Positions 45,623-56,264 of a stretch of 64,000 bases of DNA are shown here, piece by piece (within the stretch, counting starts at the first letter, position 1; each line of letters starts with the position of its first letter). The notes beneath the pieces are model-generated. The model was not told the origin of the DNA, searched no databases, and saw only the letters and a program-made list of their open reading frames with translations. Where the stretch lies: positions 23,671,196-23,735,195 of the forward strand of contig CM037839.1 of the NCBI GenBank assembly GCA_021234535.1, in the 5' to 3' direction. Made by a program: the position numbers and the translations under genes. The DNA is from Stichopus chloronotus (taxonomy: Eukaryota; Echinodermata; Holothuroidea; Aspidochirotida; Stichopodidae).

Positions 45623-48600
45623 GATAAAAGAATTGCAGACATGATATCCCTATTTCCGGCCATCTGGGAGTTTGAAAAGCCCAAAAATAGATACAGGATC
45701 TCCAGGTAAAGGTCGCCTCTGAGTTGGTCGATAATAAGTTGGTCTTGGTTTCAGAACTTTTTTTTTTTTTTTTGGACGGAAGGCTTTGCTGCGATTCTGG
45801 AGACATGTGGGTGGGACTTAAGTGAACTTTTCACGGAGTTTTTTTTTTTACTCAGGTGTTAACCGTCAGGAACAAAAAGACCATAGCCGTATGAGAAATG
45901 ACGTGAAATCCTCGAAATATTTCAGACCCAGAAGAGCGGCCTGTTCTTTGAGAACTGGGTTACAGTACTTTACGGTCTGGGCATATTCGTCCCTCCTTTG
46001 GGAGGGACCTGTCATAACAATGCTTGTTTTAGGATCCGCCTTGCCTGTCCCCTATTTCGTTCATGAAATGATCTTTTGTTGGGTTTCTTTACAACATCGT
46101 TTGTTCCTTTATGAGTGACAGTACGGCTGTAATCATTGTCATCGATGTCTGAGATGATCTTGAACATCGCTTAAGGTTGCTCCACTAATGCACGTAACGC
46201 TCACAATATCATTCGCAACATCGTCATTCGATATGTCACCCATAATACTGTCTCCGATGATGAGAACACGGCTTTCTGGGGGATGGAGGGGGGTGGTTCA
46301 CTTTACTGCTACGGTCGACTATTTGATCCCGTATGCATAATTCACAACTGCAAATTCCCTGTTTCTTGATATCTTGCAAGCCTAGTTTCGTGTGAGATAT
46401 TTCACAAATTTGCCCCTGAAGAGAGACCTCTGTAGGGCGGCCGCCAAGTTTTATTGTCTTGCTCTTAGATCAATTAGCCGTCCTGGAAAATCGCGCGAGC
46501 ATTGAAGCCTCGAAGTAAAACCGAATGTTCTCCCTAACTCCCCATCACCGCAACCCTCCTGACATATGCGCAAACAAATTGCATAAACAACTCACTTTAC
46601 TTTCACCACAATTGAGTAAAAAGTGTAGCTATGAAGATATGCATGCTATCCGTTATTCATTTCCCTTGCTTTTACCATATACAAACATGCTTTTACGGGA
46701 AGTATCGTCACACTCATACCACTCACTTTACTAAATCCTCTTCCAGCAAATTTCCTGACCAATCATCCTGAAAGACTTCTTTTTTAACCGATAAGTCCCG
46801 ACACTGTGAGTCTTAATTGTTACACCTCTCAGCTTCCTCATTGCTTGATCACCGATTTCTACGTCAGTCAATTTTCTCCGCTCCCATTCTTTTCCCTGTT
46901 CGAATACACCTAGGCACTCGCAAACCATCCAATATGATTCCACAATTATGTGCATGCATGAAATGTTTCAATGAGCCAGGTTCCGCCACTTTCTGGTATG
47001 TACTTTGCTGAGGTTTTCATGATCCTTGGATATGTAAACCTACACAAATCGAAATCAATATGTCTATGAAATGTGTGAGTTTGCAAAGAATGAGCGCCCT
47101 GACAGTGGGCAAAAGAGATGGGAACATCATAATGGTCTTATCTCACTGTTTAGCGCTTGATTAAGATTTTTATTTTTTGTCAACACAGATCATTTTTATT
47201 TGAAAGCATACTTGTCTTATTTATGACATGCTTAGTAGTATAGTGCGTGGTTTTCGCATCCCGTTTGTGGTAGGACTAATTTATTTTTTTTTTATTAACT
47301 TGTCATAAATTAGCCGAAATGAAGGCTTGCAATTATATACCCAATAATGTAATTTAAAAAAGAGAACAATATGCTGAAAATAACTGCTGAAAGCAGAGTT
47401 GTTTGATGCTACCTGATTTTCTTTTGAAATAGCAGCTGAAAAGTTGTATGGTTTTAATCCTTCAGATGAGTTTGGTCCATGGTCTTGACTCCAACATTTG
47501 ACCGACCTACAAGGAAATTAACTAAAACAAAACTCAGATTGTGACAGCTCATACCAAAAATACATGGAAGTTCTGTTTTTTTCAAGTTTTTCCCTCATAT
47601 GTATGATATCTTTAGTTGATAATTATAGGAGTAAATGCACCTGACGTGGTAGACGTCCAATCCCCTATTAACCTGGGGGAAGGGTAGGAGAACCACTAAG
47701 ATAGGTAAAAAGAAAAAAGGAAAGGTGAGGAGATAGAGAATCATTTGTCGTCATCATGAGGGTGATGTTCGCAACATTTAGTTGGTTAACAACAATGTCT
47801 CCATTGCAAACAAGAAAATGACAGTGGCATATGTCTATGGGTTTGAGAATCTATTGATTGATGCTGACGCCTACAGTACAACATATATTTTGAACCAAGC
47901 TTTCCACAGATACACAACAAAAAAGGACAGCGACAAGAGGAATAACTTTAAGGTCCTCTTTTTGCATCAGTTAGTACACATGAATTAAAGTTAATAATAT
48001 GAGATAAGTATAATTCGCTCCATCATAGTGACAACAAGTACATTTGAGTAGTAATAAATTCATGGTAAAGGTAAACCAAAGTAAACTGAACGAAAATACA
48101 TTTTTTCATTGCAACTCGAAATAGTCAACTAAACACCAGAAAAACAGAAATAAATGACTCTCACTAGTTTCTAAGCAGACCTATACACCTAGCCAATCCA
48201 GACAGAAACCAAGACCAAGTAGCAACCTGCACAACCTTTCAGGGTAGCATCGCCACAGTTGTCCATTCTTCATTCCAAACAACCAAACGTTTTGATAAGC
48301 GTGTTTCCAGTCTTGTCTATTACAGCCCTAATCAAATTTTAAATAGAACCTTTGGGCTGATAGTAAAGAGAAAACCCTTGAGTAACTTTCATTGTAAATA
48401 GAAAGCAAGTGATGCAGACCTTACAAGGAGGATTCTGTTTCATATTTGTCTTTAATAGTAATATGTAATGAGTGCAGTAAACGTCTCATTCAATAATGAA
48501 ATACTGTTAATATTCAGAAAGAAACCAAGGAGAGAGAATAACATAAAGCATATACATAAATAATCATGTCAGAGTAATTGAATCTCAGTTTAACAGAATA

Positions 48601-48776
48601 GCTACAGACATTCAACCTTAGCATATACAGTTAATGCATCTAAAGTTAAATATGTTTCAATACAGCTGGCCTCTGCCGAGACTATTTGCATCTTTTCAGT
48701 CACAACAAAAGTAATGTTTAATACATGGGACATTTAAATAATAGATGTCTCTAGACGTAACTGATGAATGGAACAG
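45623..48776. other. Intergenic, nothing supported
   Basis: A further short copy of the 19-kb family start (TTGCAGACATGATATCCCTA, GGCCATCTGGGAGTTTGAAAA) lies at about 45630-45690. The rest shows no exon or clear repeat. Confidence 0.4.
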
Positions 48777-48812
48777 TTTTGAATAAAATTGGTCAACCAA
48801 TTTTATTCAAAA
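48777..48812. repeat. Perfect 17-bp inverted repeat with AATAAA on both strands
   Basis: TTTTGAATAAAATTGGT (48777-48793), a CA spacer, then its exact reverse complement (48796-48812). Each arm carries AATAAA in its own reading direction, so the hairpin offers a poly(A)-signal hexamer to both strands. No gene is seen to end here. Confidence 0.9.
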
Positions 48813-50230
48813 ATGCTATTTTATAATTTGAGAGTGCATCTCACGTCTGATTATCAATTCAACCAGCTTACCAACATCCTGAGTCCGGATGCATGTGTGC
48901 ATATATTGCATACAACTCTCTGCGGTACTTTGAATGAACAGCATGTTGAGTTTTTGTAACTGCTGTCATCATAGAAAAAGTTTGTAATAAAAAACGCTTG
49001 TTGTAGTAAAAGAAAGCGTTTTAAATTAAACATCCTGGGACTCCAGTATATTCTATGTGAAGAGTTGCCAGGTATTACTAATAGGGTTAAAAGAGAATGT
49101 AATTTAAATATCTAAAGGAGAGGTTAGGATTTCATCTTCTAGTACTTAAGATAAAGATATGTAAATTTTATATGTCCTTGTATATCCTAATATGTAAATT
49201 TCGATGCAATACAAACATGATTGAATATGTAATTAATATCATGAATATTCATGAGTAGCCATGTATAGTGATTTTGCTCACTGCACTGCAGTGGAGGCGA
49301 ATCTTTTTTAATCAATGGGCCACGTTACTGATGGTGTTATGCGGCCGACGGACCCCCGGCCAAAAGGAGATGTCTCACAAGGCTGATAGGCCGACGCCCG
49401 GCCGACGTCGGGAATGAAGCGGTTTTCCGTTGCCGATATCCGCTGATATCCCACCATGGGCCGTCAGTAGCTTGCTGGCTGGGAAGTGATGGTTAGTGTT
49501 CGGACCGTTGAATAAGCAGTGTCCATATACCTGATAGTTTCATACTATTGTTAGCACAATGTTCACTAAGGCAGTGGTGGTGCAATGTTGAAACTGACTT
49601 AGGCCATGATAAGTGCGTTATCAATCAGCTGTATGTCTTTAGCGGATCGTATTTCAAAGGGACATATCGCCAAAGTGTGCTATCTTCTCAGATCAGGATT
49701 AAAGTCGACTGATCACTGCCAATGGCCAGAAATATAACCAAAGATTCGAGCTCCTTCTGGAAATGTCTCGGTGCTTAGAAATAAGCACAGTGTCAGCATT
49801 GGTAGTCTCATCTTGAAAGTTGTGAAACTTTCTAGTAGACTTTGGCTCGGCGGACAGTGCAAAATATCAGAATATGCATCACAGCGTGTCTTAACAATGA
49901 AAATACCAACAGGGACAAAAAACAACAACAAAAATTCTAAGGAAACTATCTTCTGTGTTTTTATTTTTTTCCTTCTCCAGATGGCGATTTCAGTCCGGAG
50001 TGGATGATTACTATGTAATGAAATACTTCTACCTTTACCTGTGTACGCTTTTCACCTGACCCTCATTACTGCCAATAGACTATACAGCAATAACCTACAA
50101 CGTCATTTCAATCAGACCTATTAATATAAAATAGTGGCATTTTATTGGAATTTTAGGAACCTGAAGGAATCTTAAAACACACCCTGAAGAGGTAACCATT
50201 GAGTTTCTTGGCTGGTTTAGATAGCGAAAC
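48813..50230. other. Upstream region of gene C
   Basis: No exon is seen. Near the gene C start, GAAGAGGTAACCATTGAG and GGCTGGTTTAGATAGCGA resemble ACAAAGGTAACCACCGAG and GACTGGACAGAGAGGC before gene D, so the duplication includes the 5' untranslated region. Confidence 0.5.
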
Positions 50231-50342
50231 ATGACATCTCCACCAGATATTCAGGAAAATACCCCCTTTGCAGTAAATCTTGAACATATGGACGAAGAAG
50301 TCCTGACTACGCTGAGAGATGGGCGATTAGCTTTACTCAACG
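50231..50342 (+). CDS. Gene C exon 1: cytoplasmic N-terminus
   Basis: ATG at 50231, 37 codons plus one base, ending at a consensus GTAAGG donor. It encodes MTSPPDIQENTPF, HMDEEVLTTLRD and a terminal ALLN. Gene D has a matching exon with the same final codons (AT/CTC AAC G) and the same donor, which supports both the start and the splice. Reading past the donor gives an unrelated continuation that stops at 50431. Confidence 0.75.
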
Positions 50343-52736
50343 GTAAGGATTATAAATATATCACACTTAGAAAAGAATTTCTCCATTTGTGCCACAGACC
50401 TGGAGCGTTCATCGAATACAATTTGTATTGATTAGTCAGGAAAGAAATATCCTGTTGGGAATCTGCTATTACATTTCGTTCCAGGGAAAAAAAAACTTTT
50501 GCTCAACAGAAATATGTAACAGATTACATTAAAAAAGTACGATGCTACAGATTCAGAGTGAGAGAGAAATTCCCTAAAAAATGTTTCTGTGTGTAAACTT
50601 GACTATTTGCATTTTAGATTCCTTGCTGCAGCCAGGCAAGGTATATGGGATGGTGATGGCGGTGTATGTGGATGGCGTTTGTGGGTGTGTGTGTGTGTGT
50701 TTGTATGTGTGCATGCAAATGTCACTCATATTAAGTAAACGTGCCAAAAGTAGATCTCAAATAGCAGATATTGTTGCTAAATAGAAATTGCTCTACTTTT
50801 CGTTCAACGTATAAAACTACTAAAGGCCCTTTTCATGCAGTGCACCTCCCCACGCAATCAATTAACATAGCTCTTTATATTTATCACCTCCCCTGAGCAA
50901 TTAGTAAATATCCCAGTTGCAAGCAACTCCCTGTCAAGATTTACAGTATATTTTGTTTTAGTCCCCATATAGACTCCCCTTGTAGAAGAATACTTTTGGA
51001 AGATATTTTAAAGATTGCCCGTGTTGTCTTGTACAATTTCATATTTGTAACCCCAATTTGGTGGCAGGAACCAGTTTCTAACCACTTATGAATTAACCTA
51101 AGTGGTTAAGAGATACATACCATCCTTCATTACCATAATTTCCAACACCAAACTCATAAATATGTGATTTTACATTCTTGTATTTTGTTTTCGTATTGAT
51201 TTGGCCAATTCCCTCTTCCATTGGTTGCTCTTGTTTAAAAGGATTATGTGTGTATGAACAGTTAGTATGAACAATGTGTACGACAAGAAATCACGTAAGA
51301 ACTCATTTGACTGTCTGGTCCTGTAACTCATTCCACGACTGCGAATTGCACGGGCATCTCTACAGTAATCAGTAACTCCCAAAAAGAGCATCCAATCGAG
51401 ATATAGAGAATTTTTTTCACAGAAATTGCGATCTGTGTATGAGAATTGGAAAAATAAATTATGGAACGAATACTTGAATTATCCCAGCAATCATAAAAGG
51501 AATACAGCATGAATGCAACAACAGCATCTGCCAAACACAAACACTTGATATGAATTACAAACATATGATATTTAATTGTTGGGCAGCACCCCAGTGAATT
51601 TGGTGGGTCAGGTGTTCATTACTTATCTTTCATATGTTGTTGTTCTTGATACAGGCGTGCGTCAAGTGTACAGAGTTTTGAGAGGCTGGGTTTGCGCTGT
51701 CCTTTTAATCGCAGTGGCGACTTGTTCTTCCTCCGCTCTCATCGTTTACGCAATTTGTTACTTTGGACGAGATGATCACTTTCTCCAATTCGTGTCTCAT
51801 TTCTGCTACTGGCCGACTGTGATGTCAGTCCAAATAATCCTCGTTGTGGCGTTATGGATCCAACAAATTACAGAGGACGTGACTGAAATATCTTGGGCAA
51901 ATGTGTTCAGACTTTCTCACGAGCAAATTACCAGGACGAGTGAAGTACAACGCTCTTTCTGTTCGAGATTCAATCGAGTCTGTACAATGATAATTTATCT
52001 TGGCTTACCTGCAGGACACGCCGCTTTGAAAATAATATATTCAACGAAATTGCATCCCGAATGTCGCAACAAGACTCAGTGGCTTTGGATAGTTGTTGAA
52101 ATTGTGGGAGTGTTCTTCTTCTCTTTTTTCTGCTTTTTCCTACTCACGAAGAGAAAAGAGTTGCAGAAATTCAGAAGAGAGTCCAAAACATACATTCGAG
52201 ATCATAAAGGCGAGATAGACTTATGTATTCAAAGAGCCAGGAATTTATTCCAAGAATATTACCAGCTGCAAACGTTCCTGGTGCCTTGGTTGTACCTGAC
52301 AGTCCTCTGCTCAATGTTTGGAATAGGGGTCTGTATTACCTGGAACTACAATAAAGTAAAGGTTTCTGGGACGAATATGCCATCATACCAAGAAAATGAG
52401 ATAAAATTTTGTACATATGCCTGTGACAGTAGGGATTTTATGCGAGAAGGTAGCGTCCTTCTGTTATACAACTCGTGGGTGTTCTGGAGACATTTGGTGA
52501 CTCTGATATTACCATGTTTTTCAGCAAGAGGTCTTGACGTATCGTTCGTTTGGGATAATTTCAAAATTGACCTGAGTTCATTGTACTCAGCCGACAACAT
52601 CGAGTTTTCTAATAATTTGCGCAAGTTTGTCGACGATCTCCATCCAAAGAGATCGTCTAATAAAACCATCAATTTTCTCCTGGGTACATGTGCTCTGGCA
52701 GCTGGCATATTAAGTGGTCAGACTAGCAACTTTTGA
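50231..52736 (+). CDS. Gene C: orphan multi-pass membrane protein, gene span
   Basis: Two coding exons, 50231-50342 and 51655-52736, are joined in phase 1 (AACG|GTAAGG to CAG|GC), giving 1194 nt and 397 residues. No signal peptide; the N-terminus is acidic and polar. Hydrophobic segments by eye lie at 50-72, 80-106, 146-166, 180-202, 245-267, 303-326 and 375-392. Lys/Arg-rich loops follow segments 2, 4 and 6, for example TKRKELQKFRRESK at 202-215. Cysteine- and sequon-bearing loops follow segments 3 and 5 (ECRNKT, FCTYACDS). The positive-inside rule then places the N-terminus in the cytoplasm and the C-terminus outside. The length and inverted seven-helix layout resemble the insect odorant/gustatory receptor superfamily, but the TYhhhhhQF motif of gustatory receptors is not seen. 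I do not recognise the family. Gene D is its tandem paralogue. Confidence 0.8.
50617..51325 (+). repeat. Composite dispersed element, short copy in gene C intron 1
   Basis: The head is TTCCTTGCTGCAGCCAGGCAAGG, with arms CCTTGC and GCAAGG, followed by a GT run (50684-50705). AAAAGTAGATCTCAAATAGC, TATTGTTGCTAAATAG and the GACTGTCTGGTCCTG end match copy 2. The DR1 array is missing. At about 0.7 kb, its length accounts for nearly all of the size difference between this intron (1312 bp) and intron 1 of gene D (508 bp). Confidence 0.75.
51655..52736 (+). CDS. Gene C exon 2: all membrane segments and stop
   Basis: The acceptor GTTCTTGATACAG is followed by phase-1 continuation GVRQVYRVLRGW. The frame is open for 360 codons to TGA at 52734-52736. 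Motifs kept in gene D include LQFVSHFCYWPTVMSVQI, ISWANVFRL (ISWTNVFRL), GLPAGHA, EYYQLQTF, LYLTVL, NYNKVKV and SARGLDVSF. A longer open reading upstream of the acceptor has no ATG and is intronic. Confidence 0.85.
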
Positions 52737-52749
52737 TTTTTTGCTAGCC

Positions 52750-52767
52750 AATAAAATAGGAAATAAA
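52750..52767 (+). promoter_or_regulatory. Candidate poly(A) signals of gene C
   Basis: AATAAA at 52750-52755 and again at 52762-52767, 14 and 26 bp after the stop codon. The position is unusually close to the stop, so the 3' UTR would be very short if these are used. Confidence 0.4.
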
Positions 52768-53401
52768 AGAAAATATTAAAAATATAGATCTAGTGTATGA
52801 TAATGACTATCGTACCTAGAGAGTTTCTCTATGTAAGATAGTAGTAGATACCGTATTTATGAAATGAACTCTGGCTCAAATTAGATAATTGTACTATTAA
52901 CATCAATTGTGTGGTAATGCTTCATTGCACGCATTTTACAGAGGCTGTTAGTGCTGGGAGATAAGTCTTGCCATTTTTTTTTCATGCAAATCTTATATTT
53001 TTATGTTTATTTTCTTTTATCGTTTCATGCAGATCCTTCATCTATTGGATAGTTATCATGTCATTATGTGAATGCAAACTTTGTTATACTAAGCTTGGGA
53101 ACGCATCACGGACGTTCTTATGAAAATGGAAATGAGTGCTATAGTCATATTAAATAAAATGAATTCTTGATTTGCTTCACTGCCAGGAGTCAAGAGCATC
53201 CACCCGACTGCCCAACTGTTTACTTTTAGATTGTCACCTTGCTGTTCTCAGTGAAGAAAGTTCCGGGGAAGTTTGAAAGTTATGAAGAAAATCTGTCCAC
53301 TATCCAAATTCTTCAAGTACACCAATTATGCTTTTATTCGTGTACTGTTATTTAAGTGAAATGATAATGGATTTAATTTACTAAGCCCTGTTTCTTCCTC
53401 A

Positions 53402-53667
53402 GCGAGACAGTGAAACAGAGAGCTTACCAACCAAAAAAAAAACATAGAGAGAGAAAGAGAAATAGGTGGAAAGCGGTGAAGAAAGATGCAGAAAAGAAAC
53501 GGAAAACTAGCAATTCATCTGAGACAGTTGAAAGCACTCAAGTGCAACCGTTCCCTGTTAGGACCTTGGTTAAGAGGTTCAATTCACAAGATTTATGGTC
53601 GCAGTCGGATTTGAAGTCTCGACACAACAAGCAACCATGCAAATCGTTTTTTCACCTAGGAGATTAA
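53402..53667 (+). other. Weak candidate exon, lysine/arginine-rich
   Basis: A strong acceptor (CTGTTTCTTCCTCAG, ending just before 53402) leads into an open frame of about 87 codons ending at TAA. It is very basic at first (KKKHRERKRNRWKAVKKDAE) and ends CKSFFHLGD. It needs a phase-2 upstream exon, which was not found. Gene C already has its own stop and AATAAA, so this is not an obvious part of it. The purine-rich composition alone may keep the frame open. Confidence 0.15.
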
Positions 53668-55994
53668 CTAAACCCATTTTTATTGAAAAAAGAACTTCTA
53701 CAAAAGGTTAACAAGATTCGTAACATTTCAACAATGTTCGTGTGGGATACACGAAGTAACAAGTAATATTGATTGACAATAACATATCAACAATACAGCA
53801 TATGCATGCATTTGTAAGTGTGCACTTAGACCCTGCATTGTGTAGTGAGTAATTGTATCAAATTGTATTGTACTGAATTGTACACAATTGGAATTCGCCT
53901 ACCAATTAGGCTGATGTTGGATAAAGACAGTAAAAAGAAATATTGAGAAACGTGTGGACAGCAGTAATGTTGATTTCGTTAAAAAACAAACTTCACGCAT
54001 AACGTTATGGAGGGGGGGATTAGGCCTACGTTATTTGCGAGAATATGTCAGATGGCGATGGATTACTGTGCTTATTTCTATTTAGGATTTTATAATAAAG
54101 GACTTGTTTTGGGGCTTTCTAAAATCGACAAAGCAGAAATGCTAATTCCGGTAGGCTGCATCAAAGTTTTTCAAACTCTGCTGAATAAGCTTTTGCGCAA
54201 CACAGTTCTGAAATATAGAGAAGATTACCGTAAGAAGAATTACAAAACTTAACAACTTATGATTTACATTAGCATACATTTATATTTCACTTTTAGTAGC
54301 CCTATAAGCTAGGCCTATAGGTCTAGGTCGTCGAACTACAAATCGAACGTTATTTCATTATTGCTGTGAAACATTGTTTTGGTAAGATATTAGAATGCAA
54401 AACACTATTTGTATTCACCTGCCGGTGATTTTACCGTGGTTTATCCTGATTGAACTATGCCAATAGGACTTGAGGGTTATTCTCAAGTATGTATGAGTAT
54501 AATATATATTTGCATCAACCCACTGAGTATTCTCTGGAACACATTGTTTGATCCAAGAGCCAGGATGAACATATCTCAAAATACTCTCAATCTTCTAATT
54601 CATGTAGTCTTTCAGATGAAACATATAATTGCATTTTCAGACAGTTCAAACGTCACCGTTAAGTACTGCACGGTTAAAAGTGATTGCGTGTGGGGTTTGT
54701 CATTAACAAGGTACTGAATGTAATCAATTGTGGCACAAACAAAGCAATACCCCGGAACGGACATGCGTAAGTAATTGCCTACTACAATTAAATGGAGTGC
54801 ATGTTTATGTTGCTCGTTATGGACGTAAGATTCCTCAATTTATGAGAAACAATCATTTTTGCTTTCGACGAAAGTCGTAAAATATGTAATCATGGCATGT
54901 ACGTGTGTCAGTGGGTAACAGACACCTAAAATGTCCAGATAGGGAGGAGGACCCTCTTTTTGTACAGTGACGTTTGTATAGTCAAGACCTAGAAAAGTTA
55001 GTCCCAAATACAACGTGCTGGAAAAATAAACCAAAGACATACTACCCGAAAGAACGGAAGAACACCTACTACAATATGCAATGGTTATAAAATGGTATAC
55101 AATGGTTGTCACAAACGTTATCCGATAATATTGGTTATCAAATGATTATGCATCGAGCAACATCCTCAATGCGTATGTTCTTCGACAAACCGCTACCCGA
55201 GCACGGCCTACCCAAATCATGAACTTTAGCATCTAGGATCTCATGCTACTCGTACTCTTACTAAGAATCTCAAGTTGTTTAAGAGTTGTTAAAATTGCTC
55301 AGCATATCATTATAAATATAAGTATAGTTCTATACTTCTTTTTAGGTTTCTAAAAAAAAGGGAAAGGGACTTACTTTAATGATCAGGAAAAACCTTGCAA
55401 TGAATTAATCCATGACACAGATTTCGTGAAAAACTCAGCTGCTGGAAAACAATAAAACAAAACTCATAACAAATTCCAGTGACTGACTGTACGTATTATG
55501 GCTTATTTTCAAAACTGCTACAATGTATCATGAAATATCGCTACACTTTCATTTAAACTTTCAATTATACATGAAGTCCATGCAGTGATTTAACATTTCG
55601 AATAATCACACGAAAGAAGTGAAAGAATTTGAGTTAAACGTAGTGCTTCTGACACTGGCAAAGGAGACCTCCCTTCCACAGTTTACCACGTTTCTTTGAA
55701 TGTTTCCTCCAAACCCGCAAGTTGGTAACGACTACATGCGACATCCATCGCCAACCTGATAATTAACCCTAAACTTGGGAAGAAAATGGGAAGAGATAAA
55801 AATGTAACGAGTCGCGCTTACGAGCTTTTTAACACAATCATACTTTCACTTACTGCTTTATCTCTATTACCTCATGCAAATGGTGACACATTTTAACATA
55901 CATTTTACACCAGATTTCACTCTTTCAGTTTCATTTCTCAACTAAGTCATAAATAAAATGGTTTGAAAAACTCCCTACATAAGCAGGAGAGGAT

Positions 55995-56264
55995 CTAGGA
56001 TTTTTCAGAAGGATTCCAGACTTGGAATAATTGCAACTGCAATCTCCCTTTACCAATATCAGAGTGAAATAAAGTGCAAAGTAAAGGTTTTTGCCAATCA
56101 CAGTTTTTCAGATCCAAATCACAACAAACAAAGTTGGGCATTTCTGCGAGGTCCGGTGGTTCCTCTAACGAAAGATCGTTTTCTGATCCAAGAACAACTG
56201 TATATGCATTTTTTGGAAGATCTATGACATTTCCACCTTGCGGGAATTGTAATGAAGAATTCAC
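55995..56264 (-). other. Weak candidate coding fragment
   Basis: An open frame of 89 codons with a mixed, protein-like composition (VVLGSENDLSLEEPPDLAE, MPNFVCCDLDLKNCDW, LQLFQVWNPSEKS) ends at TAG. It has no ATG: a stop directly precedes the GTG at its 5' end. The frame on the opposite strand is also open. It could be a terminal exon or the remnant of a gene. No family recognised. Confidence 0.2.

Noticed and set aside
45420..45806. 128-codon minus-strand frame with a lysine run
   Set aside because: Covers the tail of the composite element and a T17 tract; no conserved frame in the other copies.
52346..52708. 120-codon minus-strand frame under gene C exon 2
   Set aside because: Antisense shadow of a long conserved coding exon; no splice or start support.
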